A DNA stretch of 64,000 bases from Ifrita kowaldi (taxonomy: Eukaryota > Chordata > Aves > Passeriformes > Cinclosomatidae): contig VZRS01009624.1 in NCBI GenBank assembly GCA_013398055.1, positions 62,001 through 126,000 on the forward strand, written 5' to 3'. The stretch's first letter is position 1, and each line of letters opens with the position of its first letter. Under the pieces are notes generated by a model that had not been told where the DNA came from, searched no databases, and saw only the letters and a program-made list of their open reading frames with translations. Of the stretch, positions 1-12,660 are shown one piece after another. The translations under genes were made by a program, and so were the position numbers.

Positions 1-2570
1 CCGCACAAAGTGAATTTATAGTGGGACCTTCCTACCTTTAAAGACTTTTGTGCAATCATTTACAGGAAATATACTTCTTAATTTAAAAAAAAGAAGAAGA
101 AAAAAGGAGATGTCTTCATTACTACTACTTGTTTTTTTTGGGCATTCCCAGGTATGTTTGGATGGCTTTTTTTTTCTTTCTGAGAGGTTCCAGAAACTCC
201 TAAAAAATCCTGCACCAGCTTATTTTCTAGGAAAAAGAGTTCTAATGCTCAGAGGTAAATACTAAAGGAACAAGTAATGTACTCTACAATTTAATAAAGG
301 GCTACGGATCTTGGATTTTCAGTAACAGGAGTATTCACTGAGCAGCAGAAGAGAAGACTGACAGCACTAAGAAAGATACACATATCCAGGTCAAACAAAA
401 AGCCAAACAGAGCTCGGTCATCAGCCCAGCACAAATAAATCCAACCAGACACAGACTTCAGACTTGGCTAATGCGAATTGACTAATATAATTCCATTTTA
501 TGCAGGCAAAAACATATTCTGATTGCAGGCCAGCGGTGCTCACAAGTTCTAAATTTAGGTATCATCAGGGCCAGGTGAACCGTGAAGTGAACTAATCTGA
601 ATTTTATCCGTACCAAAGATTTGTCCTGTCCAGAAATTACCGTCCCAGATTTAAACCATGTATTCACTCTCATTACTGCCCATACCTTTTGGACATCCCC
701 ATCCATTAATTAAAATTTCTGCAGAAATCACAATACTCATCAACAAGGCAGCCTGGGCTTTAAAATGCTGTGCTGTGGCACACACTGAAAAATCAATTAT
801 TTAGGCTCCAGTACATGAACAGAAGTTACTGGCACAGTAGAAACCAAGCCATATTTTAGGGGAGATGTAGCACAGATTCCCTTGTTTACCAGCTGGCTCC
901 TGTGAAGTGCTGAGCAGTCTCCGTGATCAGGTGAACATTTGGATCCACAGTGAAAACTGAATTTCCAGTGATGCCCTAGATTTCACTGACTACACAAAAG
1001 AGATGAAAGCTGCACACAGAGGCAAACAGAAGGTTTCCTGGATGCAGCGAAGATCTAAAATATTTTCATGAATTGCCTTTGATTTTACAGTCTCAACAAG
1101 GCCTGTAAACTGAGAGAGTGAACAGGAATAACCATCAAACGGGTGTACTTTAGTACAGCAAAGAAAATCAATTAAAAATAGAAGTAAAACGTTGCTCTCC
1201 CTTGTACACTGCTCTCCTGAAACACCTGGCACACTTAAAGCAATGTACATTACATTCAAGGGTAATATACCCTGATCTGGAATAAAGTCCCTGCTATAAT
1301 GAGAAACAGTTGTTTTGCCGGGCGACTTTAAAGCCAAAAGGTGAAGAATACCAAATCCAATTAAAACGAGAGGGAATTCAGGAATGCAGAATTTAATTAC
1401 TCCACTTGGAAGCTAGCCAGGACCATTGGGTTAAGCACCCATAGCCTTGTGAAAGGGCCAGGGGAACTCAAAAGAATTCCAGTGGTCAGGCCCCCGGCTC
1501 CTTTCTCTCCCTTGGCAGCCACGTCCCCTGAAGCTGAGCCCCAGGGAAGAACCCAGCTCCTGAATTCCAGCCTTTCCAGCAGCTCCTGCCTCCCAAAGCC
1601 CAGCATCAGGCAGGCATGGCCTTGCCCAGCCTGTGAAACCAGACAGGCTCTCAGTGCATGGTGAGACTGCAGACGATGCCCAACTAAAGCCATTCGGATA
1701 AATACACATTCAGTGAAGTTATTGCCTATGCATCACTTGAACATTTTGGTTTGTTTTGGGCTTTTTTTCAGTTCAACAGACTAAATAGCAGGCAGCAATA
1801 ATGTTAGTTTTGGAAGAAGTGTGATGTTTGTGTTACCCACTCAAGTTAATTAATGAAAATAATGACAGAGTTACAAAATCAGGGATGATTAAGAACTTGA
1901 AGACCATCCGACCCATTTCTCTGCCAAGGAGGATTTGTTCTTAGCAGCACATTAATTCTGCTCTTCAGCAAACCTTTTCAAATCACAGGAGCAGCCAGAG
2001 TCCCATCAGAGGTGTTCACACTTTCAGGCTGATTCAGAGGAAGAAGTAAAACCTGGGAACAGAAATCCCACCAACTGCCTATCATTATTCTGAGTCAACT
2101 GCTCGGAGATTATCTGGAGCAATTACTCTCATCCCTTCCTGCACACACATTCCAAATACCTGTAATCCCCACTCTGTCAGTGCTAAACCAATCCATCCCC
2201 TTCAGGTAAGATCTGATGGTAAAATCACATACTGCTGGCTCTATATCCCACACGATTACAGTCTCCATTATTAAATATTGCTTATTATTTTGTACTTACA
2301 AAGTCAGGGAGATGTGATTTTATTGCTTGCAAATCATCCTTACGTGAGTCTTAGGCTGTACTTACACTTCACTCTGCTCTTCCAGATAAGCTTTCTGCTT
2401 TCTGCATATTTAAAGAGTAACTCTAATTATCCCTTCCTGATTGCCCTCCTGTTGCAAAGCCTTTCCACAAGATCATCTGCAGTGAATTCTTCATCCTACT
2501 TAGATTTAAAATAGCCTAAGATACGTTATATTCTTTAATTTTAATAACAGCATAGAGATGTTTCTTTGTT
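1..2570. other. Non-coding AT-rich stretch, no gene recognised
   Basis: Mostly AT-rich unique-looking sequence. Bases 85-107 form a purine-rich A/AAG run. A GC-richer island-like patch at about 1440-1680 carries several overlapping open frames on both strands, which is what GC-rich non-coding DNA does by chance; it lacks the CpG density of a promoter island. No repeat family, RNA gene or coding exon is recognised. Confidence 0.5.
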
Positions 2571-2585
2571 AAAAAAAAAAAAAAA
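2571..2585 (+). repeat. Poly-A run (A15)
   Basis: Fifteen uninterrupted A residues. The sequence just upstream does not resemble a processed mRNA or a SINE that I can recognise, so I treat it as a simple repeat rather than a retroposon tail. Confidence 0.85.
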
Positions 2586-3316
2586 GACATGCATGATAGG
2601 TTCCATCTTCAGATATATTTTTATCAAAAACACAGCAAGAAGGGCAGATTACTGATTATTATTACACTGGGAATAGTAACACTACAGAACAGTGCCTAGC
2701 AATAAAGTCAATTAAAAATCAAAAAACCACAAACAAACCAACCAACCAAAAAAAGACTCCTGACGTGGTATCACACTGGCAAAGAAAAGTTCACTTCATT
2801 TTCTAAAAATACTGCTTCTTCTGCAAACAATGCAAACGTAGGAGTTTTCTGGATTTATTTCAAATCAGTCACAGTAAACACTTTATATTTGCAATCCATA
2901 GGTACACAGAAGCTACAGGCACCTACACAGTAGCTGAAATTAATGGTACTTAATGCATTAACTCAGGTAGTCCATCCACAGAAATGCACATTACAGTAGC
3001 CCAAAACACATCAATAAAATCTGAGTCAAAACTAATGTTTCTTACAAGAAATTCGTATTCTTTGTGGTCATTTTTTTTAAAAGATTTGGTTACTGACGAC
3101 TTATTTTGGTTTAATTATAGTGGTATTTGGTAACATCACGAATTGTTGAAGTTGTGTGACATTTGCCTTCAGGAGTTCTCCTTTTTATCTCGCTTTTATC
3201 TTTACCAAACTGAAGTGCCAGGGCTGACGTCTGGCATGACACACACGGGAGCAATGGTACACAGAGTTCAACCTCCAAGACCTTGTCCTGCTGCCCCAAG
3301 GCATGAGATCATCCCA
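2586..3316. other. Non-coding stretch with ACAA/CCAA simple repeat
   Basis: AT-rich sequence with an imperfect ACAA/CCAA run near 2722-2754. Nothing else is recognised. Confidence 0.45.
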
Positions 3317-3343
3317 TCCTCCTCCTCCTCCTCCTGCTCCTCC
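3317..3343 (+). repeat. (TCC)n trinucleotide microsatellite
   Basis: Six to seven TCC units followed by an interrupted GCTCC copy. It is a pure pyrimidine tract on the plus strand and likely length-polymorphic. Confidence 0.85.
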
Positions 3344-4682
3344 CCTGCTCACCAAGCAATGACCACAGACAGTGACTGACTTTGATCCTCCAGCACAGAC
3401 TGTTCGTACCCAAAGATGTCACGAGAAAAGAGAAGTCACTCTGTGTGACTGCACACACAGCTTTTCATTCCACCTGGACAACGATAAATTCAGCATTTCT
3501 TCACTGGTGTGCTTGGCTCTGGAACAGTAATTTACATTTTTGTGTGTTTCTGTGTGTAATAACATGCAGGAAAAAGCAGCAGTACAGGTGCACAACAACC
3601 ACACTGCAGCATCTTCCAGAATTCAGCTCACAAGCTGCATTCCTTCAGCACCTCCTCCTGCAAAAGTTACATCAGCAATACGTGATTGGGGTCTGGCAGC
3701 AGTGACTGCCTCTCAAACATGACTTGGGAAAAACAAGAGAGGAAAGAAAAGCAGGATGTGCAGTTCTAGCCGTGACTTTCAGGTCTCTGTGTGAAAGCAG
3801 TGTCAGAAAGTGCTTGGAAAGACAGAACACAGTCTTGAGCTGTGAATGCTCAGAGCATTCACTGCTTTATTAAACACCACATTATTAAGAACTACTCTAA
3901 TAAATAAAACAAACCAACCACCCAGAGACTTTGTGGTCCATCTCTGAACCAAAGACTTCCTTTAGGAAATGTGACATTCAACCAAGAAAAAAAGTCTTTC
4001 TCTCATCTCCTCTGGTCCTCCCCATGAATTACACACCACTGGAGATGTGACACCACCTCTGAAACACAACAAAGTCCCACCATCAGCCCTGAGCCAGCTG
4101 GTTCCAGGTACAGCACCTGAAGGCAGCCTGGCAGAGCACTGGGTCTGCAGGGCTGAAATGACCAAATTAATCACGTGAGAGTACAATTCTGCTGCTGTGC
4201 ACATTCAGTGCCAGGACACCTGGCTGGAGAAGGCAGGCAGGACTGTCTGACAGTTTAATTCCCCATAAGGAGGCCCAGCTCAAAGTCTTGTGCTGCCCAA
4301 GATGATGACAGAGGGGTTGAAGAGAAAGTTACATTGGTAACAAATGCTGAACACTCCAAAGCAAATGCTTCATATTATAATAGCCACTAAAATATCTTTT
4401 TTTTCACCACAGAGGCATTCCTATCAGGACTGAAGTCAGGAAGGACAACTGATGTCACCAGATTATCAGCAAACACGGGTGGGGAAGCCCAGCCTTCAGC
4501 AGCACAGTAACCCTCTGGCACTCTATTCAAGAATATTCAGAATATTATTGGAAGAATAATTCTGTCTGAAGCTTGGTAAATAAGTCTCAGATTTTTTTAT
4601 ATGAAGTAATTTCATTCTATTTTTAGCCATTAAAGAACATTTGGATTAACAGATTGAAAAAAGTTCATTCACAGCTTTAAAT
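3344..4682. other. Non-coding stretch, nothing recognised
   Basis: Mixed-composition single-copy sequence. Short open frames occur on both strands without family resemblance. No repeats were seen beyond mononucleotide runs. Confidence 0.4.
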
Positions 4683-4685
4683 ACA

Positions 4686-4730
<45 letters not shown>

Positions 4731-4731
4731 G
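4683..4731 (+). repeat. Compound (CA)n-(TA)n microsatellite
   Basis: A CA dinucleotide run of about 17 units, with one CCC interruption near its 5' side, passes directly into about 7 TA units. This alternating purine/pyrimidine array can adopt Z-DNA (CA part) and extrude as a cruciform (TA part), and is probably polymorphic. Confidence 0.97.
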
Positions 4732-7700
4732 ACTATTGCAAACTCTCTCCCGTGCTGCCCATAAAACTAACAAAATCAAGGCAGAACTTACACTTACATA
4801 CTCTTGAAAACATTTTAAAATCATCATTAACGTGTGATTTCATCTTATTTTACTTACGAGCCCAAAGCTGTATCCTGAATGCCATTTCTATAGAAACTGA
4901 GTGCCAAGTATTACCAAGTTGCAATTTTACTGTCTATGTAAAAATACCCTGGCAGCATTCAGGCAAATTAAATTTAAAATTAAACTTCAAGCCTTTGCAT
5001 GCCACCATAATATTTCAGGCAACAATTTCAAGAAAGGGAAAGCAGAAAACAGACTGTGCATACACTATAGTTCAAAATAGATTTCTCGTGTCAAATGGCA
5101 CAGTTTTTCCTTTTTTTCCATTAAAGAGTTATTTCAAATCTTCTGCTGAATACATTTCCATGCCTAATGAAACCTCCTCAGTGATTCTTCTTGAATTACT
5201 CTATATGCTTTAACACTGCATACACTAATAGTGTACACATACATACAAATCCACACATAAATGTATGCACTCATGCATACAATATTCATGCAAAAAGAAT
5301 TAATGGAATTTTTTGACTGGATGCTACCCCCTGTAAATATGTTAAACGTGAACAGTGCTTATGGCTGGGTTCATTAACTAAAAATGCTGCTGTTGTCTGC
5401 ACAATTCGTGTTGCTCCTGTGAGAAGGGATGACATGTAAAATGCTAATTTACAGACTTGGTTCTTTTCAATTTACCATCAGGATTCTCTCTCCATGAGGA
5501 AAATCAGGGGTCACTCACTACAATTCTCAGGGAATAACTTGGGTTGAGACCTCACTCAGCACCTGGAGATAAAACTCGGCAGGGATTCTTCTCCAAGAAA
5601 AAGAGGAGAGAATAAAAAAAAAATAAAGAAAGGTTCTGAATGAGCTCCAAACACATTTTCTGACGTGTTCTCATAGAAAAATAATATCCCAAAAGCCACA
5701 GTCCACTGACTGGCAAACATCCCATCTTCCAAGGGAAGAGTCATCATATTTTAGACTAGCAGCTGATACAACAGATAACTCTGCTCACAACTTCAGCTGT
5801 TCATCTCTATTTCTCCTCCAGTCTTTTTCCTAAAATCCCTGTCTGTTCAGCACCTGCAGTCTGAGAGATCTGCTCACATCCAGTCTGGAAGCTACTCTGA
5901 ACACACAGAACCAAGCATGGAGCTTCACTTTACCAAGGAAGTTTGGACCTCATGTCCCCATTATGGGTCGATGCAGCATTTGATCAACAGATACAATTAA
6001 CAGATTAACTCCACAGCCCCATTCTTTCCCCGAACCAGGACACCAGTGGTGCCACCATTCCCTAAAACATTCCAAGATTTCACTCCACCACAGCTGTACC
6101 AGCTGCCTCTTCTACAAATGCCTTTGACACCCAACTACTTCAGAGACCATAAATGGTAACTCACTGCTTAACAATTAACAAATACTTCAATACTTGATGT
6201 ATTTACAATTTCTGAGCAGGTTCACCAGCGGCTTTGTTTCCCTTTCCTGGATGCACCTCTGCGCTGTATTTAACTTTCCACAGGGTCTCACCACCTCCCT
6301 GCCCCTTGGTGTACAAACTATTTTGGTTTCAAAGAGCTCTTCCACACAGGGCAAGTTTTCAGCAGGACTTTAATGCCTTTAAATTCCTTCCTGTAACCTC
6401 TGTGTTAGTTTATCAGAGCAGTCATTAAGGCTGAGCACTCTGAGGCTGATGGGTATATCTAGGCTAGCCCAACTCCAGCTAATTGCATTCAATTTGACAT
6501 TCTCCAAGCACTGACAGTCCTCATTCAAGCCGAGTGTGAAAGTTTTTAAATTAGCTTTCACAGTTTGATTCACAGACAGCAAATGCAAAATGGCACAGGA
6601 TTAATTTTTTTTCCCCAACAACACAGTGTAACAAAATAGCCCAAAGGCTATTTTACTTCATTTGCTTTAACTATTAGGGAAGATTCACAGCACAATGCTC
6701 CAACAGAGACAAAAGCTCCAGAGGACTTTCAACGCTTAGTATTGCCCCCATTAATTAAAGCACCATACATTTGTACAGCCTTTCCACTTCGTCACTGGAT
6801 GTTAAAATGAAGCCTAGACCATTTCAGACAAGCCACAGCCATTACTGCTTAAAACATGAACATACCAATTCATTCTTCTCAATTTTATTGCAGATCACAT
6901 TCTTAACACCTAATAAAGTATGGCACTGGACTTAAAATGGGCGATACAGAAACCCGTATTTTCTTGGGGAAGTACAAATCCTGACTTCACGTGTAATCTG
7001 ACAATGTGCCTGTTGATCAGTCTGCCTTCATTTGCCAGATAAAAGTTAAAAAGAAAACCAGAATATTGAATTATCTATTGCAAAAGTGATTTGGTCACTC
7101 ACAGCAAAGAGTGGCAGAGCAGGATGGAAATTTAGCTTTCTTGGCACTCTTTATTTTATTATTGGGTGTGTTTGAGCAGCTCCATCAACAAACTGAAAAG
7201 TCCAGGCAAAACCTCATTAAATACTCTACACTCAGTATTTAGGAGAAAAATATTTCTCAAATTTCAGAGGCAAACTAGAACCTCCACTAACAGTTTAGTT
7301 TATCTTGCCAAAGCACGTATCAGAATATTTTACATAAGGTCCAAAACTCATAAACACTCTTTAATTCAAATTGGTTCTAATACTCTAATAACTAATAATT
7401 CCAATATAATCTAGTAACTGTATCAATAGTGGTAACTCACATCTCAGATTGGGAACTATCTTAAGGCATGAAAATTATTAACAGTGAAATTTAAAAGCAA
7501 AAATCTGCATACACAGATAGCTTCCAGATTCCAGTTATTTACAGCCCAGGATACACAGGTCACATCTGACAAACTGTAAAGTCAAAGGCCCATCTGTAAA
7601 TGTCAAAATGTTAGTCACCGTGGTGGATGTAATTTAGGTACCTCTTGCCAGGATTCAGAGTAGTAATCTCAAGTATCAACCTAGTTTTATGAGTATTTTC

Positions 7701-8559
7701 TATTAAGAAGTTACACACTTGCATTACAGTGATTGCAAATATTTTGTAAACAAGAAGGCTTTTTTCACACAGCAAAGGACACGAGGAAATGTAAAAATTT
7801 TCAAAAAACAATCCACACTGTCTATTTAGGGAAATTCACACCTAAACCTAGGAAACAGGAATTCTGTTGTGTGATCAATAATCAGAGCCCAAACTGGCCA
7901 GGACCAGGCTGTGAGAAGTGAGCCCTGACAGTGCTGGGCAGGCTTGGACAGTGTCCTTGGAGGCAGAGCTGTCACAGCTGGCACAGGAGCACCACTCCTG
8001 CTGCCTGGATTAAAGTGCTTTTGGGTACAGCTACAAGGGCCAGAACAGCAGCTCTCCATGGTAATAGAGAGCAATTTGGATATGCCTTTATAGCCATTTC
8101 ATGAGATCTTTTCTGATGTCATGAAATGAAAGATGAAATTCACCGAATTAAACACATCAGAAAACCTAGGTTAACACAGACCAAGTGTCGAACTAAAATG
8201 TATATTATTTTTAAAAATAAAACTACTTTGCTCATGCCTTTAGACCATTAGATCTTGTGTGTTGCTACAGACAATATAAATCCTTAAGCGATAATGAAGC
8301 TTTACACCCTAAAATTAAACCCAGCCCACCACACATGGAACTTCTTCGATGGCAAGTACAACTCAAAAGTTCCCTGAATTAACCTCCAAAACTTATGAAG
8401 CTTCATTAGCTCAGATGGCAAACAACCACGGGTTATTTGAGAGCTAAACTTGCCAGAAACTGCAAAAGAGAGACAATCCAATTGTCATTGAAAGCAGTGA
8501 ACACACTCCTCACCTTGACACTCCACGTGGGGTGCTAACAGACATCAGAATCACTGAGC
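4732..8559. other. Non-coding AT-rich stretch, one chance ORF of 153 codons
   Basis: A plus-strand frame of 153 codons (4752-5213) is AT-driven, rich in Leu, Phe, Lys and Ser, and resembles no family I know. A minus-strand donor-like site lies near 4855 with an acceptor-like site about 44 bases upstream of it, but the pair is short and unsupported. A GC-richer patch at about 7900-8060 holds chance frames. Confidence 0.4.
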
Positions 8560-8770
8560 AACACACTCATGCGAGACACCAATGTTTGTCAATATTTATG
8601 CTGAAGAAACTTTGAATTCTATCCAGGCGTAAACGCCACAGTGCAAGTGATCAGCCCTGATCATGAAAGTCTCCCAGAGCATCCTCGTTTCTAAAACAAA
8701 GTAAGATTGGGAAAAATTCCGGTTTTGGTGAAAGTGAATTGTCAATGGATTACTGGGAATTCCAGAGCAG
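8560..8770. promoter_or_regulatory. Candidate conserved non-coding block with perfect 7-bp inverted repeat
   Basis: The block has balanced composition and carries CpGs in an otherwise CpG-poor neighbourhood. It contains a perfect inverted repeat, TGATCAG-CC-CTGATCA, at 8648-8663. The call rests only on the look of the sequence; conservation was not tested. Random occurrence of such a short palindrome in 64 kb is not surprising. Confidence 0.22.
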
Positions 8771-11700
8771 GGACAAAGCGTTCAATGGGAATGGAAAATG
8801 GCCCCATGTATGATGACTGCATAATGCTTTGCAAACAATTAGCAGCAAATGTAAAGGGTACCCAGCTGTTTAGTGATGTACAGAACATAATCTGACACAT
8901 TTTAGGTACCAGGATTCTGACAAGCATCTGCAAAATGCAGATTTTTTTCCCCTCCAGCACAGATGTTGGCATTAGTTGGACGTAAAAACATTTCAGCGTG
9001 ATCTTGGCTATTCTTTGGGGATCTTAATGGATAAAAACATTTCCTGATACTAAAGACTAAGGGCCAAAGCAACTTGTATGAAAGCCATTATGAAGTGCAA
9101 TAAAGGCAGCAATCACAATATACTGTACATTTCCAGATACATCTCATCTGTTTTGACATTTTTATACTTATTATACTAATTTTGTATTTGGATCCTCAAG
9201 CTCTTCAGACAGTTTGTTTACTTCTTTCCTCTGGGCACAGTAAGACAGGGGCCTGATAGGGACCAGCAGAGCCCTTGTTTTGACAAGTATCTCTGCAGAA
9301 AAAAAATGGACACGTGCATCCAGATCTATCTTCAGACAGCCAAAATGGCTCCTAGAATTTTCATTTTCTGTTAACTATTAAGTGAACTTAAATTGCAATC
9401 CACAGATAAAATACTGCCCTTGAGTTACACACCCAGTGTCCTCAGAATGGCAGGGAAAATTCTAGAACCACCAAGTGTGTTTAACAGAGAAGAGGGAGCA
9501 CTGCTGAAGATGAGGAAGGTCAGACATGAGGAGATGCCACAGGGCAGCAGTTCTCAGAGTGCTGGAAATCAACAGCTGGCAAACAATTGCTGGGGTCTCC
9601 CACATAACCTAAAACATTCCCATGTAAAAGCTTATAGTGCTAAAGACAAACAAAACATCTCCTTTTAAACGCATTTTGTTTGTATCAAACTAATGTGACA
9701 TTGACACTTGGATTTTTTTTCCCCCTGCTGAACTCCTGTTCTGAATAAAGCACTGCCCACATCCTTTCTGAGGCTGTTTGTCTCCATTTCCACCTGGAAA
9801 GCTCAATTTTGGCCTCACTAGGACACAGTTCCTTGAAATAATAGAGTTTACTGCTAGGGATGGGAACTGTTTCACCTTCTTGCATTTGGCAGGAGTTGAT
9901 TTCACTAAAGGCTATCAAGGCCGGCTTTTAGCCCAAAATTACTTAACAACGTTTAACTAAATCACTTTATACTTTACCAAACAATATCCTTTACATTTAA
10001 CTGTCCCAGTGCAAAACAAAGTCAATGCTTAAGTGGCAAATCCTCAAAATGAATTAAAAAGCTGAGTTTCAGACAAGTTTGGGTTTTTTTCAAGTTACTA
10101 TCAAGCTACCTCTGTTTTCCCACTAAGTTCAGTGCTGTTTTATTTTGATGGCTCTGAAAGGATCACCAGGTAGAAAACCCTGAGCTCTGCTTTGAGTTAC
10201 TCCTACTTCCAAGACAAGCAGCACGAAGCAGGAGCACAAATCCAAGAAGTGGAATTTCCACGAGATGTTACACTTGCATGAGTAGCTGTTAACGCCAGCT
10301 GCAGCAGCCAGAATACCAATTTTCCTGTTGCTAAAATTTTAGAAAGCAAAACATAAAAGTGAAGGCAGCTTTATCATTACCTGCCTGTTCTCATTTCAGA
10401 AAGCTCGTTCCCCTTACCTTCTTTAAGCATCTACTAACAATTTTTTTCATTGCAGTTCATCTTGAAAATTAATCATCATAAATTTAAAACCATTTTCTTG
10501 CACATCTGTCAGGTTGGTAGTGCTATTTCATTTATTACGAGACCACATGATGCATCAGAGCTCAGTATTTGAACATGACATATTTTCACTTTGTTGTGAT
10601 ACCACATTCGAAAATTGTTCCTATCAATCTTTCACTGGAGCCAAAACTTAACTGTCTTGTTCACTGAAACATTAAATGCCAAGTCACACAGATGAATAAA
10701 AGCATTTGCAAGATGCAAACATTTGCAAAAGTTTCCTGTTGAAAGGGTCTGTAGAAGAGAATCCACCAAAGTGAACCGAGCCCACAGTCAGTACCAAAAG
10801 CCACTGTTTGTACTCATTTTGGCCATCAGATCTCACTGAAAGTTAAATGATTTCATTAACAGGCTGAACTTTAAGTAGAATTCTGGGAGTGCTTACAGCT
10901 CTGATTTCCAAGAAGTATTACAACTGCTGCACATGTGCCAGACTCAGCCCATGCCCTGCTCCACATCCGTGATTTTCTGCATCGCTCCCATCGAGGAGCC
11001 AAACCCCAAACGAAGAGGCCAGGTACTCACAGTCCCCATAAAGCATCAATTTCCCTCTAAACAGTGGCAGCAAACAGGCACCTCCAATAGTGCATTACTT
11101 TCTTCTCCCATTCACGACGATGTCACACACAGGGTTCTTTGATTCTGAGAGAGAAGCATTTCCCAGGTTCTGAGGACAGAGGTACCCCGGCCAATCCATC
11201 ATGCTTTGTGTGCTAATGATAGACTCATGCAGACGAGGCACCAGGAGCAGTCAGAGGCAGCAGGCATGAAAAGGAGTGAATCAACTGTCAGGGGTTGTGA
11301 TCTGAAGGACTGCAAGGCTGTGATTAGAATTTTCAATCAGGACTTCCACAATTCATCACGCTACAAGGGAAAGGCGGGGGGACACACATATTTCTTCATC
11401 AGCCCTTCCTGCTACGGGCAAAGCGAGTTCTGAGGCATTTAAAGAAAATCTGAGTGTCTTATGCTCGTAAGCAGGTGCTCTTCAGGGAGTGGAGAGTAAA
11501 GGATTTTCTGGGAGTGCACAGCTACTATTTTTTGTCTGCACACTCAAGATTACGTGCAGCACAGCCTTTGAGATTATGAGAAAGAAACACAGCTCTTCCT
11601 CTCTCTCCTCTTACAGGTGCACTCACAGGCACCTGAGCAAAAAGCAGCCCTGGAAACCTTTGTGTGTTGTCTTTAGAGATACGAAAAGGAATAAAACCCT

Positions 11701-12299
11701 CCAGGAATCCTTCATCAGAATTTGCTAACACACTCAGTGAAACTTCAGAAAAGAGAAAGGCAGAGCTCTTTACAAGGCAAGGATTCTCATAACCTGTATG
11801 AAATCAGCTGCAGCACTTGCCAGGAGGCATTCAGTCACATCCTCCACATGTAGAAAGGACCAGCAAGTTTACCGAGTGCACAAGATCACAGGAACCAAAC
11901 ACATGGCCTAACCCTGTTTTCCCCACAATGTCTGTTTGCCCTGGTGCTGCTGCCTCTGACTCAGAGAAAAATTCAATTCCACAACTCAACAGGGCTTGGA
12001 GCTGGGCTGGTTCTGCAGTTCTGCTGCAGCCTCCCTTCTGAAACCACGGGAAAGTCACAAAAGCTCTGCAAGTATTTTGCTGCGTCTTTCCTCTCCTTCC
12101 TCACCTCTGAAATGTAATATCTCTGTCTCTCCGGACACAAATTTTGCAAGAACTCATTCCCAAAGGGGATTTGCTGCCTCAGAGAGCCTGTTCCCAAAAA
12201 AATGCCAGCCCAGCAATTAGGAACCAGGTGCTGGTGGCTCTAAGGAAGTGGCCCAAGGTCTGTATCCATGTCACTACAGTCTTTGACTCAAAATCCAGA
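8771..12299. other. Non-coding stretch, no gene recognised
   Basis: Mostly AT-rich unique-looking DNA. Around 10,440-10,513 there is a good plus-strand acceptor context (CTAAC branch-like motif, T-run, TGCAG) followed 57 bases later by a medium donor, and around 10,930-11,030 a CpG-containing open stretch ends in a donor-like AG|GTACTC. Neither belongs to a recognisable protein, so they are noted but not called. Confidence 0.35.
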
Positions 12300-12660
12300 T
12301 CCAAGTGACAAGCTAGGCAGATCAGACACTTATTGAAATATATGAATGAAGCATTATTTTAAAAGGCAATTTTCATGTTAAACTATGAATAATGAACAGT
12401 AAAGACGGATCTTATTTACATAATTAATGTTTCAGTTATTGATATTCCTTCAGAGGGTCACTAGACATTTTTCTCCAAGTTAATTAATTAATAAAGCAAC
12501 TCCTTTTATGCAGGTAATTGTAATCACTTCAATACTCAAAGGCATGTAAAATATCTGGCTTTTTTTCTTTAATGTTGCAACCTGAGTGACACAACGATCA
12601 TTTGCATAAATATAAACACTGAATGGGTCCATTTAACTCCTGACTAGAAAAAAATCCTGT
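12300..12660. promoter_or_regulatory. Candidate enhancer-like conserved block (homeodomain/POU motifs)
   Basis: The segment is dense in TAAT-core motifs. There is a TTAATTAATTAATAA run at 12,480-12,494, TAATTG then TAATCA at 12,515-12,526, and an octamer-like ATTTGCATAAAT at 12,600-12,611. Such clusters are typical of developmental conserved non-coding elements in vertebrate gene deserts. Motif density is seen directly; enhancer function and conservation are inference. Confidence 0.3.

Noticed and set aside
1880..1960. Possible minus-oriented CR1 trace (ATTAAGAACTTGAAGACCATC)
   Set aside because: Resembles the CR1 3' end only over about 40 bases with many mismatches; a RepeatMasker hit would be needed.
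4752..5213. 153-codon plus-strand frame
   Set aside because: AT-rich codons, no recognisable domain, no paired splice sites or promoter; starts right after a microsatellite.
6900..7060. MIR-like order of motifs
   Set aside because: Only loose resemblance to the MIR core; could be chance.
10437..10513. Possible 57-bp plus-strand exon (CTAAC, T-run, TGCAG acceptor)
   Set aside because: Donor is only moderate and the encoded peptide is AT-driven; no partner exon.
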